A DNA stretch of 27,801 bases from JANLIQ01 sp964362925 (lineage in GTDB: Bacteria > Patescibacteriota > UBA1384 > 2-12-FULL-50-11). Below, one piece after another: positions 15,627-23,372 of the stretch (position 1 is its first letter; each line of letters starts with the position of its first letter). The translations under genes were made by a program, and so were the position numbers. The stretch lies in contig CAYIGA010000008.1 in the NCBI GenBank assembly GCA_964362925.1, forward strand, positions 1 through 27,801, read 5' to 3'. Below the pieces are notes generated by a model. The model searched no databases and was not told the DNA's origin. It worked only from the letters and a program-made list of their open reading frames with translations.

Positions 15627-16889
15627 GACGACGCCAGCCAAGCCGCCCCAAACCACTTTTCGCCTGGCGGTCGCCGCGGCGACGCGAGTAGCAGATTCGG
15701 CTTGCTGAAAAGCGGGGGTGGAATCGGCATCGGTGATGAGGCGAACCTTGCCGCCTTCGGCGACGCTAATTTCAAAACTGACGGTCGGGCTGGCTGGCGA
15801 AACAATAGAATCCTTTTTACCGACCGCCGTCAGTTTATAAAACCCAGCTTTAATCGGGTCAGTTATCGTTCTCTCCCACGTGGCTTGGTCGGTGACGATC
15901 GGGGCGGGATATTTTTCGGCCGACAGGGCAAAATCTGGGGCGAAAGTCAAGATCATCGCGTAACTGGCTGGGCCGGTGCCTTTGATGATAAGGCCAGTCA
16001 AAGTCCCGGCCTCGATGTCGTTAGTTGCAACGGACGTGATGGCAATCGAAGTGATGACCGGTATCGCTAAGCTACTGTCGGTGGTTGGCTTGATATTAAT
16101 CTTAAAATGGGTCGTCCCACTCCACCCGTCCTTATTATTGGCCCGGATATGGAAAAAGTAAGTGCCGACAGCAAGGTTGGCGTATTTGGCCGTCGTTTCG
16201 GTGGTAGAGGTTTTCGCCTCTGGAGCGGTGTCAGCGGTTTGGTTGAAAACAGTCGAGTAGCCGCTAGCGCCGTTGCCGGGCGGGCTCCAAGCAACTTCGA
16301 CAGTGGCGACGTCGTAGGCTTCTTCTTGATTGGGATGGGTGGTGGAGGTAACGGTCACTGACCCTGGTGGGGCTAGGGCCGGTGTGATTGTAAAACTGGT
16401 CGAACCGCCACCGGTGCCAACTTCGGCGCCAGAGCGAGCCAGCCGGGCGCCGGAAACACTGACTGAACCGCTTCCGGTACTAGTGCCTTTGAGCTTGATC
16501 GTGGCGACCGTCAGCGAGCTCGTCGCCGAGACGATACCGACAAACTGGTTGTTATTGGCTGGACTTTTGCCCGGCAGCCACGTGGCGGCGCCAGCCGAAA
16601 ACGAAACAATGCTAACTGGTCCGGAGACGGAGATCTTGCCTTGCAAGCTATCGAAAGTGGCGCCAGCGGCCTTAACGGTAATCGTAAAAGTTGCCCCGGC
16701 GTTGTACTTACCGCCGCCCGACGGGGTAATAGTGCCGGCCGCAAAAGCCGGCGTAGCCAGCAGAATTAAGAATATGGAATATAGAATCAAGAAAAAAATC
16801 GCCGAGAAGTTCAGAACATATCGAGCCAGATTCTTGATTCTTCCTGCGAGCAGAGCGAGAAGCGAGCGAAGCGACAATTTTATATTCAT
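15561..16889 (-). CDS. exported, membrane-anchored protein with cohesin-like and FN3 domains
   Basis: A 442-residue surface protein. A basic start and long hydrophobic segment (about 26-48) ending in TPAFA-AG form a signal peptide. Residues 52-168 fit a cohesin/carbohydrate-binding fold: TITPSGGGKYNAGATFTITV at the start, LQGKISVSGPVSIVSFSAG, then ATIKLKGTSTGSGSVSVSGARL before the closing strand. A fibronectin-III-like domain (about 174-268) has VEVAWSPPGNGASGYS and TYFFHIRANNKDGWSG. A third beta-rich domain spans 275-376. A C-terminal TM (413-432) with RRK on both sides anchors it. Fifteen nt separate it from the upstream gene, whose product ends in a dockerin. The cohesin call rests on motif spacing and would benefit from a profile search. 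Confidence 0.72.
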   Translation of the reverse strand: MNIKLSLRSLLALLAGRIKNLARYVLNFSAIFFLILYSIFLILLATPAFAAGTITPSGGGKYNAGATFTITVKAAGATFDSLQGKISVSGPVSIVSFSAGAATWLPGKSPANNNQFVGIVSATSSLTVATIKLKGTSTGSGSVSVSGARLARSGAEVGTGGGSTSFTITPALAPPGSVTVTSTTHPNQEEAYDVATVEVAWSPPGNGASGYSTVFNQTADTAPEAKTSTTETTAKYANLAVGTYFFHIRANNKDGWSGTTHFKINIKPTTDSSLAIPVITSIAITSVATNDIEAGTLTGLIIKGTGPASYAMILTFAPDFALSAEKYPAPIVTDQATWERTITDPIKAGFYKLTAVGKKDSIVSPASPTVSFEISVAEGGKVRLITDADSTPAFQQAESATRVAAATARRKVVWGGLAGVVLLAAVVIATLFRRKLFASFNR

Positions 16890-16904
16890 GATTCTTTTTT
16901 TAGT

Positions 16905-18140
16905 CTACCCTTCAAACGAATTGGCTAACAGCGACAGATCGAGTAAATCAACAACATTGTCGGAGTCGGGATTCAAGTTCAGCCAGGCATCGTCTTTAAC
17001 CGACAGTCCCCAGGCCTCGCTCATATGAGAGACATCAAGCAGGTCAACTTTGCTGTTACCGTCAACGTCGCCGGTTTTTCTCCGGTCGATTGTAATTTTC
17101 TTTTGGGCGACGATGTTGTTGGCCCCATCTTTGTAATAGACGAAGTAATCATTGGCCCCGATCGGCGTGTCGAACTGATAATTCCAGCTCGTCGAGCCGA
17201 CACTAGCAATTCCGGTACTGCCAAAGTAGGCTTGGACCTCGGTGGCCTTAGTGCCGGCAATTTTAAGGTGGCCGCGGTAAGTCGCTTGGCTGATCGTTTC
17301 GGTGTCGTTAATCCCCAAGATTGAACCACTGCCGCTGGAAGCGCCAACGCCAAACCAATCGATCATCAGCCGCCAAAAGTTGTAGTTGCCGTAGCCGACG
17401 TGCGGGGTGTAGCGATAGAGCGAGGCGGTCGCTTTATTCTTGTAGGTGACGACGTAGTAGGTACTGCTCCAGTTATGACTTCGGGAGTAACCGACGTAGT
17501 AGTGGGTCGAGTAATAGCTGGCCCACCACGCTGAATCTTTGCCGGCCGCCTCGTAGTTGTAGCGCAACTGCCAGGCCGCCCATTCAACTTGGTTAGCAAA
17601 CCCGGCGTACTTGGCGTTACAGGTGCCGGAATCGGGACAGCCGTAGCCCATTGCTTTTTCCAGCGCATTTTGGGAGTAGTCGGTTCGGCTGACTAAACTC
17701 TGTTCTTTTTGAAGCGTTACCAAGAGGGCTTTTGGACTGACGGTACCAGTTCCGGAGTTAACGACAATGCCGTTCAGCGTTCCCGAAGCTTCACCGGCGC
17801 CGTGAGCGGCGTCGTAAATTATTTGGGCGGCCGATCGCCCAGCGGCTCGACTGCCGAGTTGATCGGTTGGGGCGTTGGCTAAATAGCCGCCCTTGGTGTT
17901 CAAAAACGATTGGATTGCAACAACGCTTAAAGAATTGATATCGACAAAATCACCGTCGCCGACCAATGAATTGAAGTACTGGCCGTTAAGATAGTTGTCA
18001 CTGGAAGTGTCGAAAGCCATAGCGAGCGGTATAATCGCGAGCTTTACGATGCGTATCCCGCCGACTATCGCTGGCAATCCCAACGACCCAACTATTACCG
18101 CTACGGCCACCGCCAAGCCAACCGCTTGTCGCGGTTTCAC
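16905..18140 (-). CDS. exported protein with lysozyme-like domain and C-terminal dockerin module
   Basis: A 411-residue protein from a GTG start preceded by GGGGGAG. A hydrophobic N terminus (6-43) serves as signal peptide or anchor. Residues 50-265 match a domain I recall from surface proteins of Patescibacteria and Actinobacteria: SVVAIQSFLNTKGGYL, SAAQIIYDAAH, VSPKALLVTLQKEQSLV with Glu146, MGYGCPDSGTCNAKYAGFANQVEWAAWQL, ATASLYRYTPHVGYGNYNFW. Glu146 in a helix makes a lysozyme/transglycosylase-like activity plausible, not proven. A beta-rich linker follows. Residues 357-411 form a type I dockerin: two calcium-loop repeats, GDVDGNSKVDLLD and NPDSDNVVDLLD, each followed by a helix. It ends in TAG just before the cohesin-like gene. 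Confidence 0.8.
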   Translation of the reverse strand: MKPRQAVGLAVAVAVIVGSLGLPAIVGGIRIVKLAIIPLAMAFDTSSDNYLNGQYFNSLVGDGDFVDINSLSVVAIQSFLNTKGGYLANAPTDQLGSRAAGRSAAQIIYDAAHGAGEASGTLNGIVVNSGTGTVSPKALLVTLQKEQSLVSRTDYSQNALEKAMGYGCPDSGTCNAKYAGFANQVEWAAWQLRYNYEAAGKDSAWWASYYSTHYYVGYSRSHNWSSTYYVVTYKNKATASLYRYTPHVGYGNYNFWRLMIDWFGVGASSGSGSILGINDTETISQATYRGHLKIAGTKATEVQAYFGSTGIASVGSTSWNYQFDTPIGANDYFVYYKDGANNIVAQKKITIDRRKTGDVDGNSKVDLLDVSHMSEAWGLSVKDDAWLNLNPDSDNVVDLLDLSLLANSFEG

Positions 18141-18219
18141 TTTACGGCTCCCCCAGTATTGTCAAGCGACCGAAATTTATCGAGCGACATGTTACTCCAT
18201 CCTAGCCTAGCCAATTCCC

Positions 18220-18248
18220 TTGGGGAAGACAAGGAATTAATCTACAAT
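18220..18248 (+). promoter_or_regulatory. promoter of the flippase operon
   Basis: TTGGGG (18220-18225), an exact 17-nt spacer and TACAAT (18243-18248) stand 6 nt before the ATG at 18255. This spacing would place the transcript start at or next to the start codon, and no Shine-Dalgarno is present. It supports starting the protein at MFEGRKL, not 43 codons upstream. Confidence 0.6.
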
Positions 18249-18254
18249 AACGAT

Positions 18255-19739
18255 ATGTTTGAAGGTCGAAAATTAGCCGCTAACACTTCCATCCAAATTG
18301 CTGGCCGATTTCTAACCCTCCTAATTAGTTTGGTGACGTTAGGTTACATCACTAACTATTTACTGGTTGATGGCTCGGCCTTGAAAGGTTACGGCCAGTA
18401 CACCATCGTTCTGACTTACATTTCCATTATCGGTGCCACCGCCGATTTGGGACTATTTACTTTAGTTGTTCGAGAAATTACTGGCAAACAGCCCCAAGTC
18501 GCTGGCCGAATCGTCGGCAGCGCGCTAGTTTTTCGATTCTTGCTCATGCTCGCTACTCTGTTAATTCTGGGTCGATTGTATAATTTTCTACCTTACGACG
18601 AAGTTGTTAAGCAGGCCATTATAATTGGCGCGGTTATCGCCTTTCTAATGCTTTTTTCCCAGGCAGTTGCCACAATTTTCCAAGCTAATTACTTGTCCGG
18701 GCGGATCGTTATCTCGGAAGTGATCGGCCGGCTCGTCATTGCTATTCTGACAATTTATTTTCTTCGCCAAGGGTTGGGGTTAATCCCAGTCATCGTCGCT
18801 AATTTAATTGGTAACGTCGCCCTGCTCGTTATTAGCTACCTGATGAGCCGTTCGGCGGCGACGATAAAGATCCATTTTGATTTTTCGCTCTGGAAACAAA
18901 CTCTGCCGGAATTCTGGTCAATCGCCGTCGTCACCTTGCTCGGCTTAATTCACTTTCGCCTCGACTCTTTGATTTTGAGCTTTTACAAGCCCGTCGCCGA
19001 CGTTGGTATCTACGGCGTCGCCTACCGGATTTTTGACATTATCTTAGTTGTTCCGGCAATCTTTGCCGCCAACCTCTTGCCGACGCTGACTCGGCTCAAC
19101 GACGGCCATCGCCAGGCCGAAATTAGCCAGTTGATCAAACGCTCGACGACGATACTTTTTGTTGCTAGCTTTGCATTTGGGATTGCGATCATGATCCTAG
19201 CGCCTTGGATTGTGGTTTTTATTACCAATCGCGATTTCGCTGCTTCGGCTTTGCCGCTTCGAATACTCGTACCGGCCTTTATTGCCCTATTCTTGACGAC
19301 AATTTACGCCGGTGCTACTATTGCCGTTCGTCAGCAGAAACAATTAATTGTTGGTTACTGCTTAGTGGTTCTACTCGACATTGTTCTTAATCTAATTCTC
19401 ATTCCTCGATTCTCTTATGTCGGCGCGGCCGTTACGACTGTAGTCAGTGAAGTAGCCCTAATGACTTACTCGTTTTTCCTGCTAACCAAGCTCTTACCAA
19501 TCCAGCTACGTCAGTTGCCGTTGGGGCTATTGGCATTGTTTGCCGCTGGCGTCAGCGTCATCGGGGTGCTGGCGCATCAATTTGTTATCCCGACGCTGGC
19601 CCAATTTGAGAACTTCGGCAAGTTTAGGCAAGGAGCGTGGTTGGCCGTTGCCGGTGGGCTGATTATATTACTGGCTTTGGGACTGTATCGCTTCATCTTT
19701 CGGGCGAAATTGACAACAGGTAGCGATTTGGTGAAATGA
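18255..19739 (+). CDS. polysaccharide flippase (Wzx/MOP superfamily)
   Basis: A 494-residue integral membrane protein with about 12-14 TM segments spread evenly over its length. The start MFEGRKLAANTSIQIAGRFLTLLISLVTL matches the first amphipathic helix and TM1 of Wzx-type flippases, and LGLFTLVVREITGKQP is the conserved loop after TM2. Later segments include DSLILSFYKPVADVGIYGVAYRIFDI, a motif typical of the family. Such proteins flip undecaprenyl-PP-linked oligosaccharides to the outer face. Its stop overlaps the start of the ligase-like gene by 4 nt (ATGA). An upstream ATG would add 43 residues of intergenic composition and was not chosen. Confidence 0.88.
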   Translation: MFEGRKLAANTSIQIAGRFLTLLISLVTLGYITNYLLVDGSALKGYGQYTIVLTYISIIGATADLGLFTLVVREITGKQPQVAGRIVGSALVFRFLLMLATLLILGRLYNFLPYDEVVKQAIIIGAVIAFLMLFSQAVATIFQANYLSGRIVISEVIGRLVIAILTIYFLRQGLGLIPVIVANLIGNVALLVISYLMSRSAATIKIHFDFSLWKQTLPEFWSIAVVTLLGLIHFRLDSLILSFYKPVADVGIYGVAYRIFDIILVVPAIFAANLLPTLTRLNDGHRQAEISQLIKRSTTILFVASFAFGIAIMILAPWIVVFITNRDFAASALPLRILVPAFIALFLTTIYAGATIAVRQQKQLIVGYCLVVLLDIVLNLILIPRFSYVGAAVTTVVSEVALMTYSFFLLTKLLPIQLRQLPLGLLALFAAGVSVIGVLAHQFVIPTLAQFENFGKFRQGAWLAVAGGLIILLALGLYRFIFRAKLTTGSDLVK

Positions 19740-20911
19740 TCTCCAAGCCCCTAGCTCGCTACCTGTCGTTGGCGATTGTCGCTTTACTGCCACTTTATTA
19801 TCTGCGCTTCAGCATAGCCGGTCTGCCGACAAATTTGATCGAAATCCTAGTCGGTCTGCTTTTGATTTTAACGCTCGGCCTCTACCGGCGACTGTCTCTA
19901 CCGTATGCCTGGCCGATCGGGTTGATTGTGCTTGGAGTTGTTCTGGCCAGCTCCCTCGCTCTTGATTCTCGGGCGGCTTTTGGCATCGTTAAGGGCTGGT
20001 TTATGATTCCGCTTATTTATTACACTTGTGTGACGACGATCTTTTCACCCGATCAGCGAGTAGTTTTTATCAAACCCATTTTGGTCAGTTTAATCTTGGT
20101 GTCGCTCTATGCTATCGGTCAGTGGCTGGGAATAATTCAACTTCTGGCCCACCAACTACCCGAAGCCGAGCAGTATTTGAGTCAGAGTCGGGCGATTGGT
20201 TTCTTTGAATCACCGAACTTTTTGGCGATGTATCTGGTTCCGCTGACACTATTGACCGGGGGGTACTTAGTGCTGACGAAAAACTACCGCCCTTGTTGGT
20301 GGCTAGTTTTGCCGCTAACGGCAGTTGTATTATCACAATCTCTGGCTGGGCTATTGGCGCTCGGCGGCGGTATCGTCTGGTTATGGCTACGGCGACCCTC
20401 GGGGCAGAGAGTACCAAGTCAAGCCGGTTTGATTATCGTCTCTCTTGGGGCGGTCGCGACTTTGCTAGCACTCTGGAAGTGGGCTGACGATCAAGGCCGT
20501 TGGTATATTTGGCAGAGTGCTTGGGCGATGATTAAGGACCATCCGATACTTGGTATCGGGCCGGGGCAGTTTCAGGCCAACTTTATGCTCCCAAACGAAC
20601 AAAACGGATTGTTTGCCGCTTCCCTTCCCTACGCTCTCCATCCGCATAATTTATTATTAAACTTCTATCTATCGGCCGGTTTGCTGGGAGTGACGGGTTT
20701 TGTCTGGTTACTGGTCAGTTCGGGACGAAACTTCTTCCGAACCGCCGTCCGATCGCCGCTGATGCTAGCCGCTTCGGCGGCCTTGGTAGCGATATTGATT
20801 GACGGTCTTTTTGACTCGACGTATTTCAAGAACGACCTAGCAATAATCTTCTGGCTACTGGTCTTTCTGATTGGTAACGGATACAAAGAGAGCAATGAAA
20901 ATCGGGCTTGA
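19736..20911 (+). CDS. O-antigen ligase/polymerase-like membrane protein
   Basis: A 391-residue polytopic protein with about ten TM segments. The Wzy_C/WaaL-type region is present: a periplasmic loop with GRWYIWQSAWAMIKDHPILG (about 251-270), GIGPGQFQANF, and HPHNLLLNFYLSAGLLG (about 301-317), where the second His is commonly required in O-antigen ligases. Enzymes of this family either polymerise repeat units or ligate finished glycan to an acceptor. A Patescibacterium may lack lipid A, so the acceptor might be another lipid or a protein. Overlaps flanking genes on both sides (4 nt and 17 nt), forming a tight operon with the flippase and GT4 genes. Confidence 0.85.
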   Translation: MISKPLARYLSLAIVALLPLYYLRFSIAGLPTNLIEILVGLLLILTLGLYRRLSLPYAWPIGLIVLGVVLASSLALDSRAAFGIVKGWFMIPLIYYTCVTTIFSPDQRVVFIKPILVSLILVSLYAIGQWLGIIQLLAHQLPEAEQYLSQSRAIGFFESPNFLAMYLVPLTLLTGGYLVLTKNYRPCWWLVLPLTAVVLSQSLAGLLALGGGIVWLWLRRPSGQRVPSQAGLIIVSLGAVATLLALWKWADDQGRWYIWQSAWAMIKDHPILGIGPGQFQANFMLPNEQNGLFAASLPYALHPHNLLLNFYLSAGLLGVTGFVWLLVSSGRNFFRTAVRSPLMLAASAALVAILIDGLFDSTYFKNDLAIIFWLLVFLIGNGYKESNENRA

Positions 20912-22013
20912 TCTTCGTTTTTGGCGGTCGAAAACGGGCGGGTTGGGGCGCTACAGTCGTAATTTGCTTAAAGAGCTCCTCGCGATTGACCAAGAAAACC
21001 AGTACACCGCGATTATTACGCCGGAGGATGAGCCGGAGTTTGATCTTAGGGCGTCAAATCTTACAAAATTGGTTGTCCCAATTCCCCACTTCTCTCTCGA
21101 TGAGCAGATAAAGTTTCTGAAAATCCTCAACGCTCAAAATTTCGACCTTGTTCATTTTGCCAATTTTAACCACCCCATAATGTACCACCGACCGTTTGTT
21201 GTTACCGTTCATGATTTGATAATGGATCTTTTTCCGACTGGTGCGCAGAAAAACTCATTTATTCGTACATCGGCTTATCGGCTAGTGATGACTGACTGTC
21301 GCCGAGCAAAGATTATTATCGTTCCGAGCGTTTCGACCGGCGATGATTTAGTCGAAATGCTCCATTTTCCGTCTCCCAAAATTGTAATAACCCCGGAGGG
21401 GAGCGAAGGACTATTTCATGTTCATTCCGATCGGGAAAAAATCGCCATTAAAGAACGTTTAGGCCTGCCCAAAAAATATCTGCTTTTCGTTTCGCGCTGG
21501 GAAGAATATAAAGGTCTGCCAGCTCTTTTAACCGCTCACGAAGAGTTGACAAAAAAGTACCCGGATTTGGGTCTAGTCATCTCCGGCCGGCCGGACAAAC
21601 AAAATCTCCAGATTGCCGAGCTGGTCCGACAAAGACAAGCGGTTAATTCTAATATTGTCACCCCTGGTTTTGTCAGCGACGAAGATTTATCGGCCATTTA
21701 CTCGGCGGCAGAGGTCTATGTTCACCCGAGCTGGTACGAGGGTTTTGGTATAATGATTTTGGAGGCCTTCGCCTCCGGAGTGGCGGTGGTAACGAGCAAT
21801 ACTTCCAGTTTGCCGGAAGTGGTCGGCGATGCTGGTGTGTTGGTTGATCCCAAAAATACCAATGAACTGGTCGAAGCGATTGATAAGATTCTTGGCGACG
21901 AAAAGCTAGCAAGCGAGCTGATTCAAAAAGGTTTAGACCGGGTCAAACAATATTCCTGGCGCCAAATGGCCAAACAGACACTGGCGGTTTACCGAAATGC
22001 GGGTCATGATTGA
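20895..22013 (+). CDS. GT4-family glycosyltransferase
   Basis: A 372-residue GT-B fold enzyme. The N terminus MKIGLDLRFWRSKTGGLGRY carries the Gly-rich acceptor loop. FDLVHFANFNHP, VTVHDLIMDLFP and VPSVSTGDDLVEM are standard GT4 landmarks. The donor domain begins at PKKYLLFVSRWEEYKGLPAL, followed by PGFVSDEDLSAIYSAAEVYVHPS and the EX7E motif EGFGIMILE (about residue 280), then SNTSSLPEVVGDAGVLVDP. The best start is the ATG at 20895, which has AAAGAGAG upstream; it lies inside the preceding gene (17-nt overlap). It probably acts on the same lipid-linked glycan handled by the flippase. Sugar specificity is unknown. Confidence 0.9.
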   Translation: MKIGLDLRFWRSKTGGLGRYSRNLLKELLAIDQENQYTAIITPEDEPEFDLRASNLTKLVVPIPHFSLDEQIKFLKILNAQNFDLVHFANFNHPIMYHRPFVVTVHDLIMDLFPTGAQKNSFIRTSAYRLVMTDCRRAKIIIVPSVSTGDDLVEMLHFPSPKIVITPEGSEGLFHVHSDREKIAIKERLGLPKKYLLFVSRWEEYKGLPALLTAHEELTKKYPDLGLVISGRPDKQNLQIAELVRQRQAVNSNIVTPGFVSDEDLSAIYSAAEVYVHPSWYEGFGIMILEAFASGVAVVTSNTSSLPEVVGDAGVLVDPKNTNELVEAIDKILGDEKLASELIQKGLDRVKQYSWRQMAKQTLAVYRNAGHD

Positions 22014-23187
22014 GCGATCACGGGTTTGGCTGTTAGTAGCGTTGATAATTTTTCTGCCCTTGTCGGCTTGGTTGGTTAGCTTAACCGGACAGAACTGGGT
22101 TGGTTTAGGTCGCGATCTGCTCCTAGCAATATTTATACTGTTAAGCTTAACTAATTGGCGGTCACTGCGTCGTCCGACAGTCGCAACATCGCTAGCTCTA
22201 ATTTTCGTCTTATTGGTGCTGGTTAGTTACTGGTATCGTCAAGATTCGCTTACTCAATGGTTACGCGGGGTTCGCTACCTGATTGAGGCGTTGCTTCTAT
22301 TCATAACGCTCCAACTCTTTCCCTCATCCGAGTCGCCTCGGCCACTCTGGCGAGCGTTGGCGGTAGCAACTGGTCTAGTCGTATTAGGGGCGGTAGTCGA
22401 ATTCTTTGCTCCCAATCTCCTCCGAATGACAGTTGACGCTACTGGTCGGGGCTACTTGGGGCAGATTCATCTGGCTTCGAGTTTGACTCGACTTCAGTCA
22501 ACCCTAGCCGGGCCAAACGCCCTTGGGCTATTTCTAATGACGGCTCTACTCCTCTGGCCGATTTGGCATAAATCTTTCCCTAAATATTTAGCGATTGGCG
22601 CCGGCGCTTTAGGGCTAATGGCTCTGCTTCTGACCTTCTCTCGGAGTAGTTATACGGGCTTTTTGTTCGGTGGGGCGACGCTCGTTACTGCCGGTCACCA
22701 AGTTTTAGGAAAGTTATCTCGTTTCCTAACCACTATTTTTGTTACATTGTTGGCGCTGATTGGGCTGATGTTGATGGTCCGACCAGAGGAATTAGTTCGA
22801 GCCACCTCTAACTCAAACCGATTTGAACAATATCAACGAGTCTGGGAGCAGAAAAATGAGATTGGTTTTTGGGGTCGCGGCGCCGGAGCCGCCGGGTTAG
22901 TGTCAGTTGATCGGCTCGACGATGGCCCTAATTATTACACAGAGAATAGTTATCTGGACACCTACGAAGCAGTCGGCCTGCTTGCGGCCTTGGCCTATCT
23001 TATCTTTTGGATCTTATTAATTCGATCATTTTTTGCCACTAAAACCGCCAAGACCGTTTCTGTTGGCGCGGCGGTGTTTGGCTTGACGATTGCCGGAATA
23101 TTCATCAACCACTACACCGGTCAAGCGGCGATTTGGTTGGTATTACTTTTTGCAGGGGTAGTGTTGGGACGGAAAAAGGCAGTATAA
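21997..23187 (+). CDS. second O-antigen ligase/polymerase-like membrane protein
   Basis: A 396-residue polytopic protein with about ten TM segments. Family landmarks are SLTRLQSTLAGPNALGLFL (about 162-180), LLTFSRSSYTGFLFG (about 211-225) with the conserved SRS before a TM, and RFEQYQRVWEQKNEIGFWGRG (about 274-294) followed by YYTENSYLDTYEAVGLLA. These fit Wzy/WaaL-like proteins, though the usual His-His motif is replaced by TENSYL, as in several Wzy-type polymerases. Two starts are possible: ATG 21997, or ATG 22006, which overlaps the previous stop by only 8 nt. Possibly one of this pair polymerises and the other ligates; this is inference. Confidence 0.8.
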   Translation: MRVMIERSRVWLLVALIIFLPLSAWLVSLTGQNWVGLGRDLLLAIFILLSLTNWRSLRRPTVATSLALIFVLLVLVSYWYRQDSLTQWLRGVRYLIEALLLFITLQLFPSSESPRPLWRALAVATGLVVLGAVVEFFAPNLLRMTVDATGRGYLGQIHLASSLTRLQSTLAGPNALGLFLMTALLLWPIWHKSFPKYLAIGAGALGLMALLLTFSRSSYTGFLFGGATLVTAGHQVLGKLSRFLTTIFVTLLALIGLMLMVRPEELVRATSNSNRFEQYQRVWEQKNEIGFWGRGAGAAGLVSVDRLDDGPNYYTENSYLDTYEAVGLLAALAYLIFWILLIRSFFATKTAKTVSVGAAVFGLTIAGIFINHYTGQAAIWLVLLFAGVVLGRKKAV

Positions 23188-23220
23188 TAATTAACAATGA
23201 ACACTAATCTCACAAAATAT

Positions 23221-23289
23221 CTACTGACAATCCTCGTAACCGAAAGCGATCACCACAATCGCGAGGACTATCTTTACCAATCTATTCAT
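23221..23289 (-). CDS. 22-aa putative membrane peptide
   Basis: Starting at the ATG at 23289 the peptide reads MNRLVKIVLAIVVIAFGYED, then CQ and TAG. Residues 3-6 are basic, 7-17 purely hydrophobic and the end is acidic with one Cys. A near-perfect Shine-Dalgarno (AAAGGAGGG) stands 5 nt upstream, and a promoter fits at 23344-23315. This is far better translation evidence than most genes in the window have. Function is unknown; possibilities are a small membrane peptide, a type I toxin-like peptide or a truncated lipoprotein signal. Its coding part lies within a 185-nt gap between two longer genes. Confidence 0.5.
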   Translation of the reverse strand: MNRLVKIVLAIVVIAFGYEDCQ

Positions 23290-23294
23290 GTTCA

Positions 23295-23303
23295 CCCTCC
23301 TTT
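23295..23303 (-). promoter_or_regulatory. strong Shine-Dalgarno for the 22-aa peptide
   Basis: AAAGGAGGG reads on the minus strand with 5 nt to the ATG at 23289. It is one of the three strongest ribosome binding sites seen in this window. Confidence 0.65.
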
Positions 23304-23314
23304 TGGGGACGAGT

Positions 23315-23344
23315 AATGTATGAAGATCTAACGAGAAAAGTCAA
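23315..23344 (-). promoter_or_regulatory. promoter of the 22-aa peptide
   Basis: On the minus strand TTGACT (23344-23339) and TACATT (23320-23315) are separated by 18 nt. The predicted start near 23308 gives a leader of about 20 nt containing the Shine-Dalgarno site. This promoter lies between the dehydrogenase stop (23373) and the peptide, so the peptide has its own transcript. Confidence 0.5.
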
Positions 23345-23372
23345 GGTCTAAACCAGGGATTGCAAGGGACAG

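Noticed and set aside
16330..17028. 232-aa plus-strand reading frame opposite the cohesin-like and dockerin genes
   Set aside because: It is antisense to two well-supported genes, with low-complexity Val/Pro/Glu content and no start signals.
23197..23316. 39-aa plus-strand frame opposite the 22-aa peptide
   Set aside because: No Shine-Dalgarno or promoter, and the minus strand has far stronger signals.
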